Source: Reticulitermes lucifugus
Lineage: Eukaryota; Arthropoda; Insecta; Blattodea; Rhinotermitidae
Assembly: GCA_026260175.1 (NCBI GenBank)
Contig: JAKCWW010000894.1
Coordinates: 207 to 64,206 of the forward strand
DNA: 64,000 nt
Direction of reading: 5' to 3'
Under the pieces are notes generated by a model that did not search any database, was not told where the DNA came from, and was given only the letters and a program-made list of their open reading frames with translations. Position numbers and translations under genes: made by a program. Shown here in pieces: positions 23,916 through 34,730 of this stretch (positions are counted from its first letter, which is position 1; every line of letters begins with the position of its first letter).

Positions 23916-24995
23916 AAAAGTGGCTTACACCCTATCGCTGCTGATATGTTGATGTTAGCAGAATAAATGACGAATGATGCACTGGAAAAGTTCGTAAAAA
24001 AGTCGTCATGGCTTAATCAATATTCTGACCTTGAAATAATATTGAGAAATTCCGAAAACTATGAAAAACTCGTTCAGGATATCCCATGAGAGTGCCGAGA
24101 TTTGAAGCATGCATCTCTCCGGAGAAAAGTCTAGGCCCTTTTCGTTAAATTAAACGTGTTCGTTTCAATATTGAAGTTTCAGAGGGAACTCTGGTACATG
24201 AACCATGTACTATTTTTTCTTTTCACAGATTCACGGAACTGATTAAAGTGTCCATGCGCTTGAACATACTGCACGGTTGTTTTGCTCAGTGAAGTGTGTT
24301 GGGATTTTATAATCTTCCTACAGTCGTGCCACAGTTCCGGGAAAAAAGGTAATTTTTATCACAAGCCACTCTGCTTAGGGATCAAACATTTCAATGTTAA
24401 ATTACCTGCGTATTAAACCCCGCACAGCAATAAGATTATCCTAAAATTGTACGATGACGATGTGTTGACGAGGAGACACAAATATTTGACGTTGTCCACC
24501 TTCTTGTTTTTGTTGAAACAAAAATTTGGAAGGTACTTCACCCTCCGTTACCAGGACAAATAAAAAAATTAAGAAAACAAATTTACTAATGGATTAATAA
24601 ATACACAATAATGAAAAAATAATTAAACATAATGGCTTCCGGTATTGCACTTGTCCGCTAAAGAATGACTGTCTGATACTACCACATGGGTCACTCCCAC
24701 ACCTTGCCTCAAATCAAAAACAATAATAAACCCAACCGCAATTTGTATGGCGCAGTAAGAGTATAATAAACTAAACAAAACTTACCTACTAACGACCATG
24801 AACAGCCTCGTCACAAGTTCTTCTCACCGAACGTTATACTGAAATCCCTGGCCGAGACCAGATTACGTAAATGTCGCTTTAAGAACTTACCAAGCGAACT
24901 TGAAGTTTCAAAGACGTCAGAAAACGGATGCAGGAGGGGGTTAGGATTACAAGAAACAGCGTTACATCATGAGTTACAGGGTGTATAGAATCTAA
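23916..24995. other. No recognisable feature
   Basis: AT-rich non-coding sequence between the LINE remnant and the next SINE. Confidence 0.5.
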
Positions 24996-25215
24996 CTTCC
25001 TCATCACGGCACAAATAGTCTGGGGTCTGGATGACCGATAAGCATTGGTTCAATGCACGGCAAAGGCAAGAGATTTTTCTCGACTTCAAAACGTCCAGAC
25101 CGAGTCCGGGGTCTACACAGCATCCTAATAAATGGTAACCGGCGGCTCTATCACTGGGGACAAAGCGAAAGAGGCGTGAAGCTGACTATGATTGCAGCTA
25201 CAACACCACTCACCC
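24996..25215 (+). repeat. SINE-A copy
   Basis: B-box-like TGGTTCAATGC (25046-25056) is followed by the SINE-A body landmarks: AAAACGTCCAGACCGAGTCC, TCTACACAGCATCCTAATAA, and CACTGGGGACAAAGCG. The A box is poor. The 103-codon frame here (25053-25364) is a by-product of the SINE. Confidence 0.7.
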
Positions 25216-25784
25216 ATATTCCATCAGGTTGTGAAGAGCGAAAAGTTTACTTTAATTTACCCTACAATAAAGCAGGTGGCACTCAGAGACTTGTTCAACA
25301 CACTTGTAGCGGCTCCTATCTTGACACGATTTCAGGATCCGGGATTACACCTCTTTTAATTTAAGTAAAATATGGCACATCTCGGTAGGTGGTTACTAAG
25401 TTACAAAGAGGGTGCTGAGCTGTTGCACGTGGGGGATATATCACAGTCCTTACGTAAGACAGGATGTTTCCAGGAATTAAGGCACTTGAAAGAAGATGTA
25501 GGCGAAGTCCCTAGTTCAGGGGTGAACAATTTTACCGTAAATTATAAAACTAAAGGAACTCAAAAATACGCTTTTCTGTAAATGCGACGTTACGGAAATA
25601 GGGTATACATGTCGCTGAATAAATTTTATACCTTTTAAATAAAGAAAGTGTAACCTTGAAAATTGCCGTTTTAGCAAACTTATTCTGCAAATGACATGTT
25701 CCCATCGATAAATTTGACGTTATCCACTTGGTGCTGTTTATTTGACATGTTCCGGGTTTGAAATGTACACTGGAAGCCGACTAT
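25216..25784. other. No recognisable feature
   Basis: Non-coding. The 69-codon frame at 25372-25581 is unrecognised. Confidence 0.45.
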
Positions 25785-25905
25785 CTTAAGTGACTTGCTC
25801 ATCATTTTTCTCAGTCCCTGAAAATATTTTGGGTGGTACCTTAGTATAGGCCAAGACCGCTGCCTAAGCTTACCTCAGAACTCGTCGCTAACAGACATTT
25901 ATCCA
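25785..25905 (+). repeat. SINE-B 3' part
   Basis: TTTTTCTCAGTCCCTGAAAA, then GGGTGGTACCTTAGTATAGG and CCAAGACCGCTGCC. This is the 3' body of SINE-B without a clear head. Confidence 0.5.
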
Positions 25906-25937
25906 AGCACTGCTATCCAGTTATGACACCAAGGCTG

Positions 25938-26062
25938 CTTTTCCACGACAGGCGCTGCGTTCGCTGCCCCCCCCCCAACTAGCAGCGCCGCATAAACAAC
26001 CACAGCCAGCCGCTGCCAGAGCGGCAGTGGGCAGCGCTGCTAAAACCCGCTCGTGGAAAAAG
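25938..26062. mobile_element. Small inverted-repeat (MITE-like) element
   Basis: CTTTTCCACGA at 25938 is answered by TCGTGGAAAAAG at 26051-26062. GCGCTGCGTTCGCTGCC near 25951 is partly answered by GGCAGCGCTGC near 26031. The interior is GC-rich with a C10 run. The length of 125 bp and lack of coding capacity fit a non-autonomous DNA transposon; the superfamily is unknown. Confidence 0.6.
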
Positions 26063-26065
26063 ACT

Positions 26066-26210
26066 CTAATGCTTAACAGTCCGGAGGTCCCGGCTTAAAC
26101 ATTGACCCGCAGACGGCTGTCGAGATGAAGGTTTTTTGTGATTTTCCTCAGTCTCTCCAGGCAAATGCCTAAAGAATACATCAAATAAGAAAAAACGGCT
26201 TCGTGATTTC
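26066..26210 (+). repeat. SINE-B copy
   Basis: GGTCCCGGCTTAAACATTGA (diverged B-box region) is followed by GTGATTTTCCTCAGTCTCTC and CAGGCAAATGCC, the clearest 3' landmark of this family in the window. It abuts the MITE-like element on its left. Confidence 0.65.
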
Positions 26211-26232
26211 AGTCTTCCGCCGCAGTGTAAAT

Positions 26233-26427
26233 GAGGTCTGCGCGCTTGTGGAATTTTACGCAGCGTAAAATGGTAGTATTTTGACGACGTTTCGAGACAA
26301 CCTATCGGTCCAATCTTCAAGGGTCAAACAGCTTAGCCCTTGAAGATAGGACCGACAGGTTGTCTCGAAACGTCGGTAACAAACTGCCATTCTACGCTGC
26401 GTAAAATCCCAGACGAGCGCAGATCTC
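26233..26427. mobile_element. Near-perfect 195-bp foldback element with hammerhead-like core in both arms
   Basis: The left arm begins GAGGTCTGCGCGC and the right arm ends with GCGCAGATCTC. The arms (about 98 bp) share the TTTTACGCAGCGTA(A/G)AATGG block, ACGTTTCGAGACAACCT and the CTTCAAGGG box, and meet with almost no loop. The left arm read on the minus strand gives TTGAAGA ... GAAACGTC, with outer helix TTTGAC / GTCAAA of six perfect pairs. The right arm on the plus strand gives TTGAAGA ... GAAACGTC as well. Box 1 reads CTTGAAGA, not CTGAAGA, so it is imperfect. Confidence 0.85.
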
Positions 26428-27421
26428 AAAACGGTTCCTTTCCACGCTATAGAATCTCAGCTACTTCAATAACCGCTAAATAAATCAACGTAACAACATT
26501 CTTATTTTCCCATCATTTATGGTAAAAGCCGCTCTTAAATGAATTATGAATCCCGCAAAGAGAAGTAGTTAGCGTTTTTACAATTACATCTTTAATATTA
26601 CGAAAACAAGACCGCCATTGGCAAGTCTGACACAAAACGTTTCCCGCCAATATCTCAGTTATCTATTCATGTATGATGAAATGCATGTGAGCTGCAGCTT
26701 ACCGTTAAGTGTAGGAATGGTGATAAGTCACACAAACATTTGTCATCAAAATCTTCTCTAAACCAAGAACACCAAAATATTAGCAGCTGTTCTTTTGTGT
26801 AGCATCTCTGTCGTCTGTTCCTGGTCTTTATTACTATTAACGATTCAATTTTATGCCTAAGACATAGAATTAATAATAAACCCAGTATTTATAATCTACA
26901 CACGTGCAATTGTTTACATTTACTTTCATACTACTTATTTTGCTAGCAAGCAATTTATAACAGACACATTGACAACAGCATATTTTAGACTTAAATAGTG
27001 TTTAATGGTGAGTGTCTTGGTGTGTTGTCTTTCTAAAAGGTGTCACTATTCTGGGTCTATTTTCTGCTTGCTTGATATTTAATTAAGCAACTATGTCTGG
27101 AAAGTCCTTAATTATACAAAGAGCACTTCTTCATAAAACAAAAGCAGGAAATGAGATTTGTAACCAAATAGAAAGATGAAGACAGGCGACATGAGAAGTA
27201 CGATGTAAATTATAAGATTCATGTCACTCGGGAATACCTTTACTTTATGATATGCCACAACCCATGACACCATTGTATAAAGTGGCTTTATAAACATTTA
27301 ACAGTTCCGGACTTCTTAAACCGGCTGTGATAAATTTCACGGTTTAAATATATGACTTCGAAACATTTTTAGAGTAACATGTTTATTTTCTATGTATAAA
27401 TTTTAATCAAGTTCTCCAGAC
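26428..27421. other. No recognisable feature
   Basis: AT-rich non-coding sequence. A small hairpin (AAACCG ... CGGTTT, about 27318-27345) is present but carries no other mark of a terminator or RNA gene. Confidence 0.45.
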
Positions 27422-27460
27422 CAGGGGTGTCAAACCTCTTTATAGCGGGCGACATGATCA
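27422..27460 (+). mobile_element. Possible hAT-type transposon end
   Basis: CAGGGGTGTCAAACCTCTTT followed by AGCGGGCGACAT resembles the terminal sequence of non-autonomous hAT elements (CAGGGGTGTCAAACT...). I could not find the matching inverted end, so the extent is unknown. A (TAAG)n run follows at about 27498-27515. Confidence 0.35.
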
Positions 27461-28308
27461 TAATCCATTCGTATACGGACATTCTAGGTATTCAAAAGTA
27501 AGTAAGTAAGTAAAGGTAGTAATACAAAACCGGTCCAAGGATCAGTTTAACAAGCTTCATTCGTAAACAAATGCGCAACCGTAGATCTGATGCCTGTCAC
27601 AGACCAATTATGATCCACTCAATGAAGATAGCGGTGTCTAACACGCTGAACTACCCTCACTAACCTACTAGTTTATGTATGCTACATAATGAAACAATAA
27701 AACTGTTTGATACATAAACTTAGGCAGGCCGCTGCCCTAAGTTCAGGCGGGCAGACCTCTGGACTCTTAGGATCTAGACCAACGGTTATCAGAATTTCGT
27801 CTTCGGTAAATCCAAAAACACTTAGACAAGTGTCTTGATCGAAATGAAGAGAAAATGTCGCAAAATATACAAATTCGTAAGACCCTAATAATATAGAGTG
27901 GCTCAAGGTCTTTAACGGCTGTCTAAAATATATGCTAAAATGCGTTATAAATTTATTTATTAGGTACTGAATTTACAAATATTGTACCAACGTGGAAATG
28001 GAGTAACTAAATTAGAAACAACGCGTGCGGCAGCCACACACCAGTGACAACAGGTCTAAACTGAACATTACCGTCAATACGGGAGAATTTCTTCTGCTGG
28101 CTCTCTTTATAAATAAAAAATGATCACATTTATATGTGTAAAATTAAAGACACGATTTAAAAGACAACAACCAGAGATAAAAGAGTATACAAATGGAAGG
28201 CTGAAAATGAAGACTTATTGTAGCTCTGGGAAGGTGTTTTGTGCTGGGCTTGACTTAAATTGACGTACTTCCCGGCATGTTATTAAAGAAGCTAAAAATG
28301 TAAGCGGA
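27461..28308. other. No recognisable feature
   Basis: Non-coding apart from the short (TAAG)n run noted above. Confidence 0.45.
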
Positions 28309-28590
28309 TGAGCCGGGATAGCGCAGTCGGTATAGCGACTCGCTATAGACTGGACTGTCTAGGGATCGAATCCCGGTGGGGGCGATATTTTCGGCACCCG
28401 CCCAGAACGACTCTGGGGCCCGCCCAGCCTTTTTTAAAATGGGTACCGGTACTCTTTCCCGGGACAAAGCGGCCGGGGCGTGTCGTTGACCACCCATACG
28501 ATCTAGCGCCGAGGTTAAAGAAAGAGAAGAGGTAAACCTACTCTTCCCTTCTGGACCCTATGGGGCTTCATGGCCTATTCTAGGGCGAAC
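28309..28590 (+). repeat. SINE-A copy, full-length head
   Basis: The tRNA-like head is well preserved. A box: TAGCGCAGTCGGTATAGCGA (28319-28338). B box: GGATCGAATCC (28363-28373). The body follows with CCAGAACGACTCTGGGGCCC, ATGGGTACCGGTACTCTTTC, GCGGCCGGGGCGTGTCGTTG and CTAGCGCCGAGGTTAAAG, and ends near TTCTAGGGCGAACC. Read-through frames on both strands (28255-28535) are SINE artefacts. It would be transcribed by RNA polymerase III and mobilised by a partner LINE. Confidence 0.9.
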
Positions 28591-28596
28591 CTCCTG

Positions 28597-28757
28597 TAAA
28601 ATGGGTACCGGTTCTCTTTCCCGGGACAAAGCTTGTCGTTGACCACCCACACCACCTAGCGCCAAGGTTAAAGAAACAGAAGAGGTACATCTATACTTCC
28701 CTTCTGGGCCCTATGGCACTTCTTGGCCTGTTCTAGGGTGAACGTTACCTTTAACCT
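28597..28757 (+). repeat. Truncated SINE-A copy in tandem
   Basis: Directly after the previous copy, AAAATGGGTACCGGTTCTCT restarts the body and runs to TTCTAGGGTGAACGTTACCT with a CCTTTAACCTTT tail. The head is absent. The two body segments differ by scattered changes, and the second lacks a short block around GGCCGGGGCGT. Confidence 0.85.
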
Positions 28758-29174
28758 TTCCAAATGTATGCAAAACCTCACACAAGGTAGCTGGCCTCAG
28801 ACCCAAGACGTGAAAGAGCGACAACCGGAAAACGAAGCATGAGTGATATAGTTCAAGAGCGCCGTTCGGCAATTCGTTACACATAAACCACGAAAGACAG
28901 GAATAATGATTAGTGATTAAAGAATTGGAAAGGATGTGAAAGGAAGCGGTCCTTGTGTGGTAGTATCCAGGAATTAGCGTACATGAAACAAAAATGGCGG
29001 ACAGCCTGTCAGGATAACCGGACTTCTGTCTGATATATGAGCCTCGGATATCCCGAGTGAGGAGTGGAGTGCCACCCACCCCACTCTGAAGTTCGGTAAT
29101 GTGTCTTCACATCAATCACACAGCGAACAGCACACGAGTTCAAATCTATGTTTAAATTCTTAACAAGTGAGGCA

Positions 29175-29710
29175 ATGCACGTATAAACGTAATATCAAGT
29201 AGCTTTCGCGTAACCATTGTTGCCGTGGAAAAGCAATAAGTATTACAAATTCCGAGTGTGTCTGTAGCCTCAGGTATCCAGCATGCAAAGCGCATAAGCC
29301 TATTATATTGTCATCTGTGGCCTGTCCGGCTCTACCATATTCTTCCACATTATCTCATAAACGGCACGATTATCGGAAACAAGTTTTTGAATATGAAATG
29401 TGTGCTTTGATTTTATCTACAATTTTTTCTGAAATATTTATCATTCTAAGAAGAATTAAGGGAGATATGCTCATAAATGTAGAGTGATCTTCATGTGAAG
29501 TACACGTTATTCTTGTCAGATTCTAATGCAACTTGCATTTTCTAGATAGAGTTTCGAAAAATGCTCAAATATCAAATTTCATGAAAATCCGTCCAGTAGG
29601 AGCCGAGTTTTTCCATGCGGGCGGACAGACAGAGAGACAGATACTGACAGACAGGCAGGCATGACGAAACTAATAGTCGCTTTTTGCAATTTTCAAACGC
29701 GCCTACAAAC
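29175..29710 (+). repeat. Dispersed repeat R1, long copy 2
   Basis: Aligns with 7535-8110: GCAATAAGTATTACAAATTC, CATCTGTGGCCTGTCCGGCT, TTTCATGAAAATCCGTCCAG, GGAGCCGAGTTTTTCCATGC, then a GACAGACAGA tract and CATGACGAAACTAATAGTCG. The sequence left of it (28758-29174) shows nothing recognisable. Confidence 0.8.
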
Positions 29711-29878
29711 TAAATTTCTGTTGAACGTCTACGTGATGCTGTACGTTTGGTCTCTACTCAGCCTTCCAGCATTTCTCGTAACAGACCTCTATCCCGCTTT
29801 AGAGTGTTTAGAGTGTTCTTAATACGTATCAAATATTACATATCAACTTTACGAAGCTACAGTTTAACTCGACGATAC

Positions 29879-29902
29879 ATATATATATATATATATATAT
29901 AT
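29879..29902. repeat. (AT)12 microsatellite
   Basis: Uninterrupted AT dinucleotides followed by ACAGACATAAATACATAC. Confidence 0.95.
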
Positions 29903-30570
29903 ACAGACATAAATACATACTTATCTTCTTTGAACTTTGAAATATTACAATTTTTTTACATTTAATATGAGATATAAAATGCGAAATGTTAGAGCCTTCT
30001 GGAACGAGCGTTTGATTAGCGTAGCGCTTTGAACCAACTCTCTTCAAGAGTTCTCAGGCAAACTGACCCACGTCAGAAAATATAAGATGGGAGAGAGGGG
30101 CATAATGAAAAAAAATAGTATGTGGCTTATTTGTTTAAGAGCGCCCAGTCTATCTCCAAGTGATAAGTACAGCAGGTGAAAATCACTCTCTTCTCCGATG
30201 CTAGTGTTGTATAGCCTGTCCGAGATACTTCATTTCTCCGAAACGTCGAAACATTTCTACCAGACTACACAGCTTCACATGCCTTAAGACAGTGATCTTC
30301 TCACCCACAGCTGTTAGAGCATCAAATATCGCAGGCCCATTAAGTTCAACATAGTAACAGCTGAGCCATATTCGACCATAAGCACCACAGAAAGCATATG
30401 CTAGAAGATACGCCCCAATTTCTAGATTACTTTAGCTGTAAAGCCTAAAACACTTTCCTTGTTTATGTCCCAATTACCTTGTTTATCTTCTTATTCATTT
30501 AGGTTTAAAAAAGTGACATATCAACTGGGCACAGGTTGGTGAGAAACTAGTCCAAAATGTTATTCCGAAA
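29903..30570. other. No recognisable feature
   Basis: Non-coding sequence between the AT repeat and the 43-bp tandem array. Confidence 0.5.
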
Positions 30571-30742
30571 AACTACAAGTCAGAAACGTGTGAGTATAAA
30601 GACGAATTATATTAACTACAAGTCAGAAACGTGTGAGTATAAAGACGAATTATATTAACTACAAGTCAGAAACGTGTGAGTATAAAGACGAATTATATTA
30701 ACTACAAGTCAGAAACGTGTGAGTATAGAGACGAATCATATT
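30571..30742. repeat. Four-copy 43-bp tandem repeat
   Basis: The unit begins AACTACAAGTCAGAAACGTG and ends GACGAATTATATT. Copies lie at 30571, 30614, 30657 and 30700. The first three are identical; the fourth differs at two positions (TATAGAG and AATCATA). No spacers are present, so this is a plain tandem array. Confidence 0.97.
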
Positions 30743-31269
30743 AACCTCCTGATTCCCCACAAAACGCGGAACATATGAACAGCTAAGTGACTAAAATCTG
30801 TCGAATAATGACGCTGTAGCGTAAAACCGAGTTCCCTGATATCTAATCCTCTTTTTCTTTGTTACTTATCGCATTTACAAGCAACATTTCCTACACAATT
30901 TTCGGTACATTCATAATCTACATACACAGAAATAAACAACAAATATTAAATACTCTTCGCAAGTCTATAAATGCCTTAATTATGCAGCATGAGAATCGCA
31001 TGAAGAAGGAAATAAAAACTGCATATGGCCATGACAAAACAACACGCAGTCTACGTCATTGCATTGTTACGTATATTACACCACAAAAAATCGTATCTAT
31101 GTAGGACATAATATGTAATTACAATAGATAAGAGAGCAAAACGTATTAAATATTATGAACATATGTAAGTATTTTTGCTTTGTTCTGATTTTAAGTTAGT
31201 ATTTTACCCTAATTACGCAACATGTTAATATGACTATAGGTTTGTGTTTTCGCCCTAATTACCCGGTAC
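30743..31269. other. No recognisable feature
   Basis: AT-rich. The 81-codon frame at 30859-31104 is unrecognised. Confidence 0.45.
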
Positions 31270-31590
31270 ACAAATTCGTCTAGGTAGCGTCACATCATAT
31301 TTCGACTGCCAACAGTTCCTGTGCTCTCCGGTTCTGCCGTATTTCTTGTACTTCTCCCATAAACGGCTAGGGATCATAAATGTCCGTAGATCATCATACA
31401 AAGTGTCTGTTACTTTTGTCCGATTTTAATAAAACTTGAATTTGACCCACAAATTTTACTACAAACCCCAAATACCAAATTTCATGAAAATCCTTTCAAG
31501 TGGAGCCGAAATTTACATGCGACTGACAGAAAAACAGGACGAAGATAAAACACTTCTCGCAAAATATTTGCGAAAAGCGCCTATAAACGA
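31270..31590 (+). repeat. Dispersed repeat R1, medium copy
   Basis: Contains TCTCCCATAAACGGCTAG, TTTTGTCCGATTTTAATAAA, CAAATTTCATGAAAATCCTT, GTGGAGCCGAAATTTACATG and CGCAAAATATTTGCGAAAAG. It links the long copies at 7535/29175 with the minus-strand copies at 38590 and 57355, sharing landmarks with both. Confidence 0.7.
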
Positions 31591-32068
31591 GAGTGACATT
31601 TTAATATTTTACGAGAAATCATTACGTTTCTTTCTTTAAATTCAATAAAACAGAACCCAGCTATGTCGAGACGCATACAAGTTGCTGGCATTGTAAATAT
31701 AATAAGGAAAGCAAGTATGCCAAGAACGTCGATAAAAATGTAATACCTTAATATACCTTTCTAATCCTCTAAATCCCATCCAATCAAATTAGTCTAAATT
31801 TTTCCTATATGAACTTGAAAAAATGGAAGAAAAACGAGATTGATAAAAGATATCATTATTAAAAATGCATGAGTTACGACATAATTTAACTAAGGGGTTT
31901 CGTATTCTCTACAAGATGATTTCTGTTTGAAGGAGCCTAGAGATAACAATAGAGCTACATGCGACACGGAAGTTCTCTGAGTGGAATGTGGCTTCGAACT
32001 TAAGTTCTGAGGTACGTAACTAAGACAACGTCAGGCACATTACATGAAGGGCGAAAAAAGTAAAAACA
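31591..32068. other. No recognisable feature
   Basis: AT-rich non-coding sequence. Confidence 0.5.
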
Positions 32069-32165
32069 AGCACAAGGAAAGAATGGGAAGAAACAAAGCA
32101 GGAAGCGAGGAAGAAAGAAAGATGAAAAAAAGTAAATAAATGAAAAGAAGGCTGAAAGATATACA
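32069..32165. repeat. Polypurine tract
   Basis: A/G-rich words such as GAAGAAAGAAAGATGAAAAA on the + strand. Low complexity. Confidence 0.6.
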
Positions 32166-32219
32166 GAGTCTTTTGCGGCGTAATGACTAGTCTTGAGTAG
32201 CGTGTTCTGCAGGCCATTT

Positions 32220-33402
32220 GCAGCACAAATGTCTACTGAATTGCAGTTCCTGTCGACACCGGTACCAAGTTACACACTGGCTTAGTGTAGAGCTGAATAA
32301 AATTTTTTTTCAGCCCGCCTTTATTATTATTTTAAAAGTTGAGAAAAATATTGAAGTTTTAGGGTTATTAAAACAAACTTCGAAATGCACACCTAAAAAT
32401 GTATGTACGCTGCTCATCGTTGTACTTTGTATGTGCCACAGCATGCGTCCCAGTCTGATTCTAGTACCAACAGGGGCTTCATTCATGCCTTCTTTCTGTT
32501 TTCCACCGTGACACAATCTTGACTTCATGCAGCCCCACAGAAAGATATCTACCTGATGGGTTCACGTCAGGTGATCGAGCGGGCTAAGCCATCGGTCCAT
32601 TTCTTCCAATCCATCTCATATCCATCTTCCTTCATCATTTTCTTTCAAGAATTCCGATCCCTCTCTGCCGAAACATGGGGGTGCTTCGTCATGTTGTAGC
32701 TAAATTCGTCCTCGTGTTGCAAGAGACACATCCTCTAAATAGAGAAGTGTTTAATTTTTCAGAAAATCTCTGTAATAATGAGCTGGTAAATGTCCCTCGA
32801 TAACGTATCGTCCGATAAAGACATTGCCTGATAAACCTCACCACACGTTAACTGAAAATCGCTGTTGAAAATGGCATTGTGTCACGTGGTGTTGGTTTTC
32901 TGTACTCAAGAGTGCAAATTCCTTTTGTAGGTAGTAACATCCAGGACAAATTCAGGCTCATCCGTGAAGAGAATGTCAGGAAGAATTTGTAACCGTGATT
33001 GCTGCTTTCAAAAGATCGTACACGTTTGGAGTGATGTCCCGGATAAATGTGTTGTACACTTTGAAGGTAATATGGATACAAATGATCACGGTGCAAAGTT
33101 CTCCATCCTTGTCTGTGCTATACCAGTCCTGTAAATTCTGCATATGCTTGTACTTAAGCTTCTTTGCACTGCTGCCAGAACATCGCCTTCACGCCACTTT
33201 GTTCAAGTTCTGTATTCGCTGTTGGGAAGGAACCATTCCCCCTCAGAATTCTGTGTACTGTTTCATATGTTTTACAATGTGGAATTCTGCAATGTGGGTA
33301 AACTTGCCGGTATTCCACAACAACAACCCTACCATTTCCACAGCCTACACCGTACACGACATATTTTTTGGCATATTCTTTATCTGTAAAAGTGTCGGGC
33401 AT
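32220..33402 (-). pseudogene. Decayed Tc1/mariner-superfamily (IS630-like DDE) transposase
   Basis: On the minus strand the frame from 33402 gives MPDTFTDKEYAKKYVVYGVG with PHCRIPHCKTYETVHRIL, the N-terminal helix-turn-helix region of an insect DDE transposase family I recognise by pattern. HRDHLYPYYLQSVQHIYPGH follows near 33080. ILFTDEPEFVLD (about 32975-32945) holds the first catalytic Asp. FQQRFSVNVWCGL and GRYVIEGHLPAHYYRDFLKN follow. LQHDEAPPCF (about 32700-32670) holds the second Asp. SPDVNP and IFLWGCMKS near 32560 hold the third. A C-terminal YRCRQELQF lies near 32245. At least two frame changes and several stops make it inactive. I did not identify terminal inverted repeats. The long plus-strand frame at 32995-33483 is antisense to it. 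Confidence 0.75.
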
Positions 33403-33649
33403 TTTGACTATCCCACCATATCACAACAGAAGCACATAGCCACAGTTACTGTCCCAGACAGTTTACAAGCAGGAACTCGATGAATTTAGAGCACTGCTGG
33501 GCTCGCTTCACTAGCGCGTGACTTGGATAACGGTGTCAAAGCGAACTGTAGTTGATTTGACACTTTTTTTTCCCAAATTACCTGTAGAACATGCTCCTGA
33601 AGTTTCGTCACTACGTCGCAGAAAACCTCTATATCTGGAGAGAGGAAAA
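33403..33649. other. Possible 5' end of the transposon above
   Basis: Non-coding. The 5' terminus of the decayed element at 32220-33402 probably lies here, but no inverted partner was found. Confidence 0.3.
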
Positions 33650-33895
33650 CGCAAGAACGACTGTAATTAAAAATGACAGCAAAGAATTAAGGAAGGATAG
33701 AGAAACATATAAAAAGAGAAGCAGCAAGAAAGAAACAGTGAAATTGTGAGAAAGAAACGAAGGAGATAAGGATAGAAAGAAAGAATCAAAACTTCTGGAT
33801 AAAAGAAATATAGAAATAGAGAGAAAGAAAGAAAGACGGGCATAAAGAGAGAAGGAGAATGAATAAGAGAGCAAACAGAGAAGCTAGGGAGAGGC
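33650..33895. repeat. Polypurine tract, GAAAGAAAG-rich
   Basis: About 240 bases, overwhelmingly A and G on the + strand. The three overlapping minus-strand frames (33629-34016) are Ser/Phe/Leu-rich artefacts. Confidence 0.8.
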
Positions 33896-34562
33896 AATGT
33901 TTGAAGATAGAAACAAGCAGTAATGGAGAATCACTACAGGTACAAACTGACGCTAACACGACACCTGAATGACGCTGTCTTTCCGTTCGGTGAACACTCG
34001 CACCTGGAAGATCCACCCCCTTATTCCTTCATGTAAAATACTGGCAAATGCTACTTCCTAAAACACTTTCCCTTTAGAAGTTTGTATTATTTAATGTGTA
34101 CTGACAATGCCAGGTGTACGCTAATCAGTGGTTGCGGAAGAACGAGCTGCAGCCTGTTTGTTTTAAAATCGTTATTCCTTGTTACTGCAAAAAAAAAACG
34201 AAGTATATCGGTCAGGAAGAGCCGGACATTTCAGCCAGAGTAGTGACTGGTTACGGATTGGCTGGCCGGGGAATCAGCGTTGGATTCCCAAAAAAGGAGT
34301 AAATTTTTCTCTTCGTCACAGTACCCAGCTAGCTTCCTGTCCGACAAGTACTGAAAACTATTTCTTCTGATACGAATCCTCCGGGGATAACCCTAAACAC
34401 TCAACTCCAAGTGTTAACAAAGGTTAAGAAAACATTGTTACAGGCTTACCTTCACTTTGCTAAACGTCATCCCTAAGTAGCATCAAGTACGCGTTGCCGG
34501 AAGTATTTCATAGAGTCTGCAGACATACAGCGTATTGAACAATCAAGTATTCTGGGATAATA
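33896..34562. other. No recognisable feature
   Basis: Non-coding. The reading frames at 34114-34370 are short and unrecognised. Confidence 0.45.
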
Positions 34563-34730
34563 GGCCTTGTTGATTGGTAAATATTTACTGACATTTCGAA
34601 GGATAGTAATGACTCCAGCTTCAGTGTCACACATTCCAGTAAAATTAGCTACTCTTCTTGGACAGCTTTACCCTGCAGACAAAGGCACTACGATTTTTCG
34701 AAAAGTTGGTATTTACCAATCGACAAGGCG
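34563..34730. mobile_element. Diverged foldback element with weak hammerhead-like boxes
   Basis: GGCCTTGTTGATTGGTAAAT at the left is answered by ATTTACCAATCGACAAGGCG at the right. ATTTCGAA and TTTTTCGAAAAG lie at equivalent places in the two arms. On the minus strand the left arm reads CTGAAGC ... TTCGAAATGTC, a weakened box pair. The arms are about 80 bp. Confidence 0.65.

Noticed and set aside
27318-27345. Hairpin AAACCG ... CGGTTT as a terminator
   Set aside because: No gene upstream and no T-run; eight-pair hairpins arise by chance in a window this long.
28315-28390. tRNA gene
   Set aside because: A and B boxes are present, but the sequence continues into a repeated SINE body and similar heads occur at several other sites, so it is a SINE promoter and not a tRNA gene.
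30571-30742. CRISPR array
   Set aside because: The repeats are directly adjacent without unique spacers, and the setting is eukaryotic; it is a tandem minisatellite.
32995-33483. 162-codon plus-strand reading frame, the longest in the window
   Set aside because: It is antisense to the decayed transposase on the minus strand, whose translated landmarks are in recognisable order. The plus-strand translation matches nothing I know.
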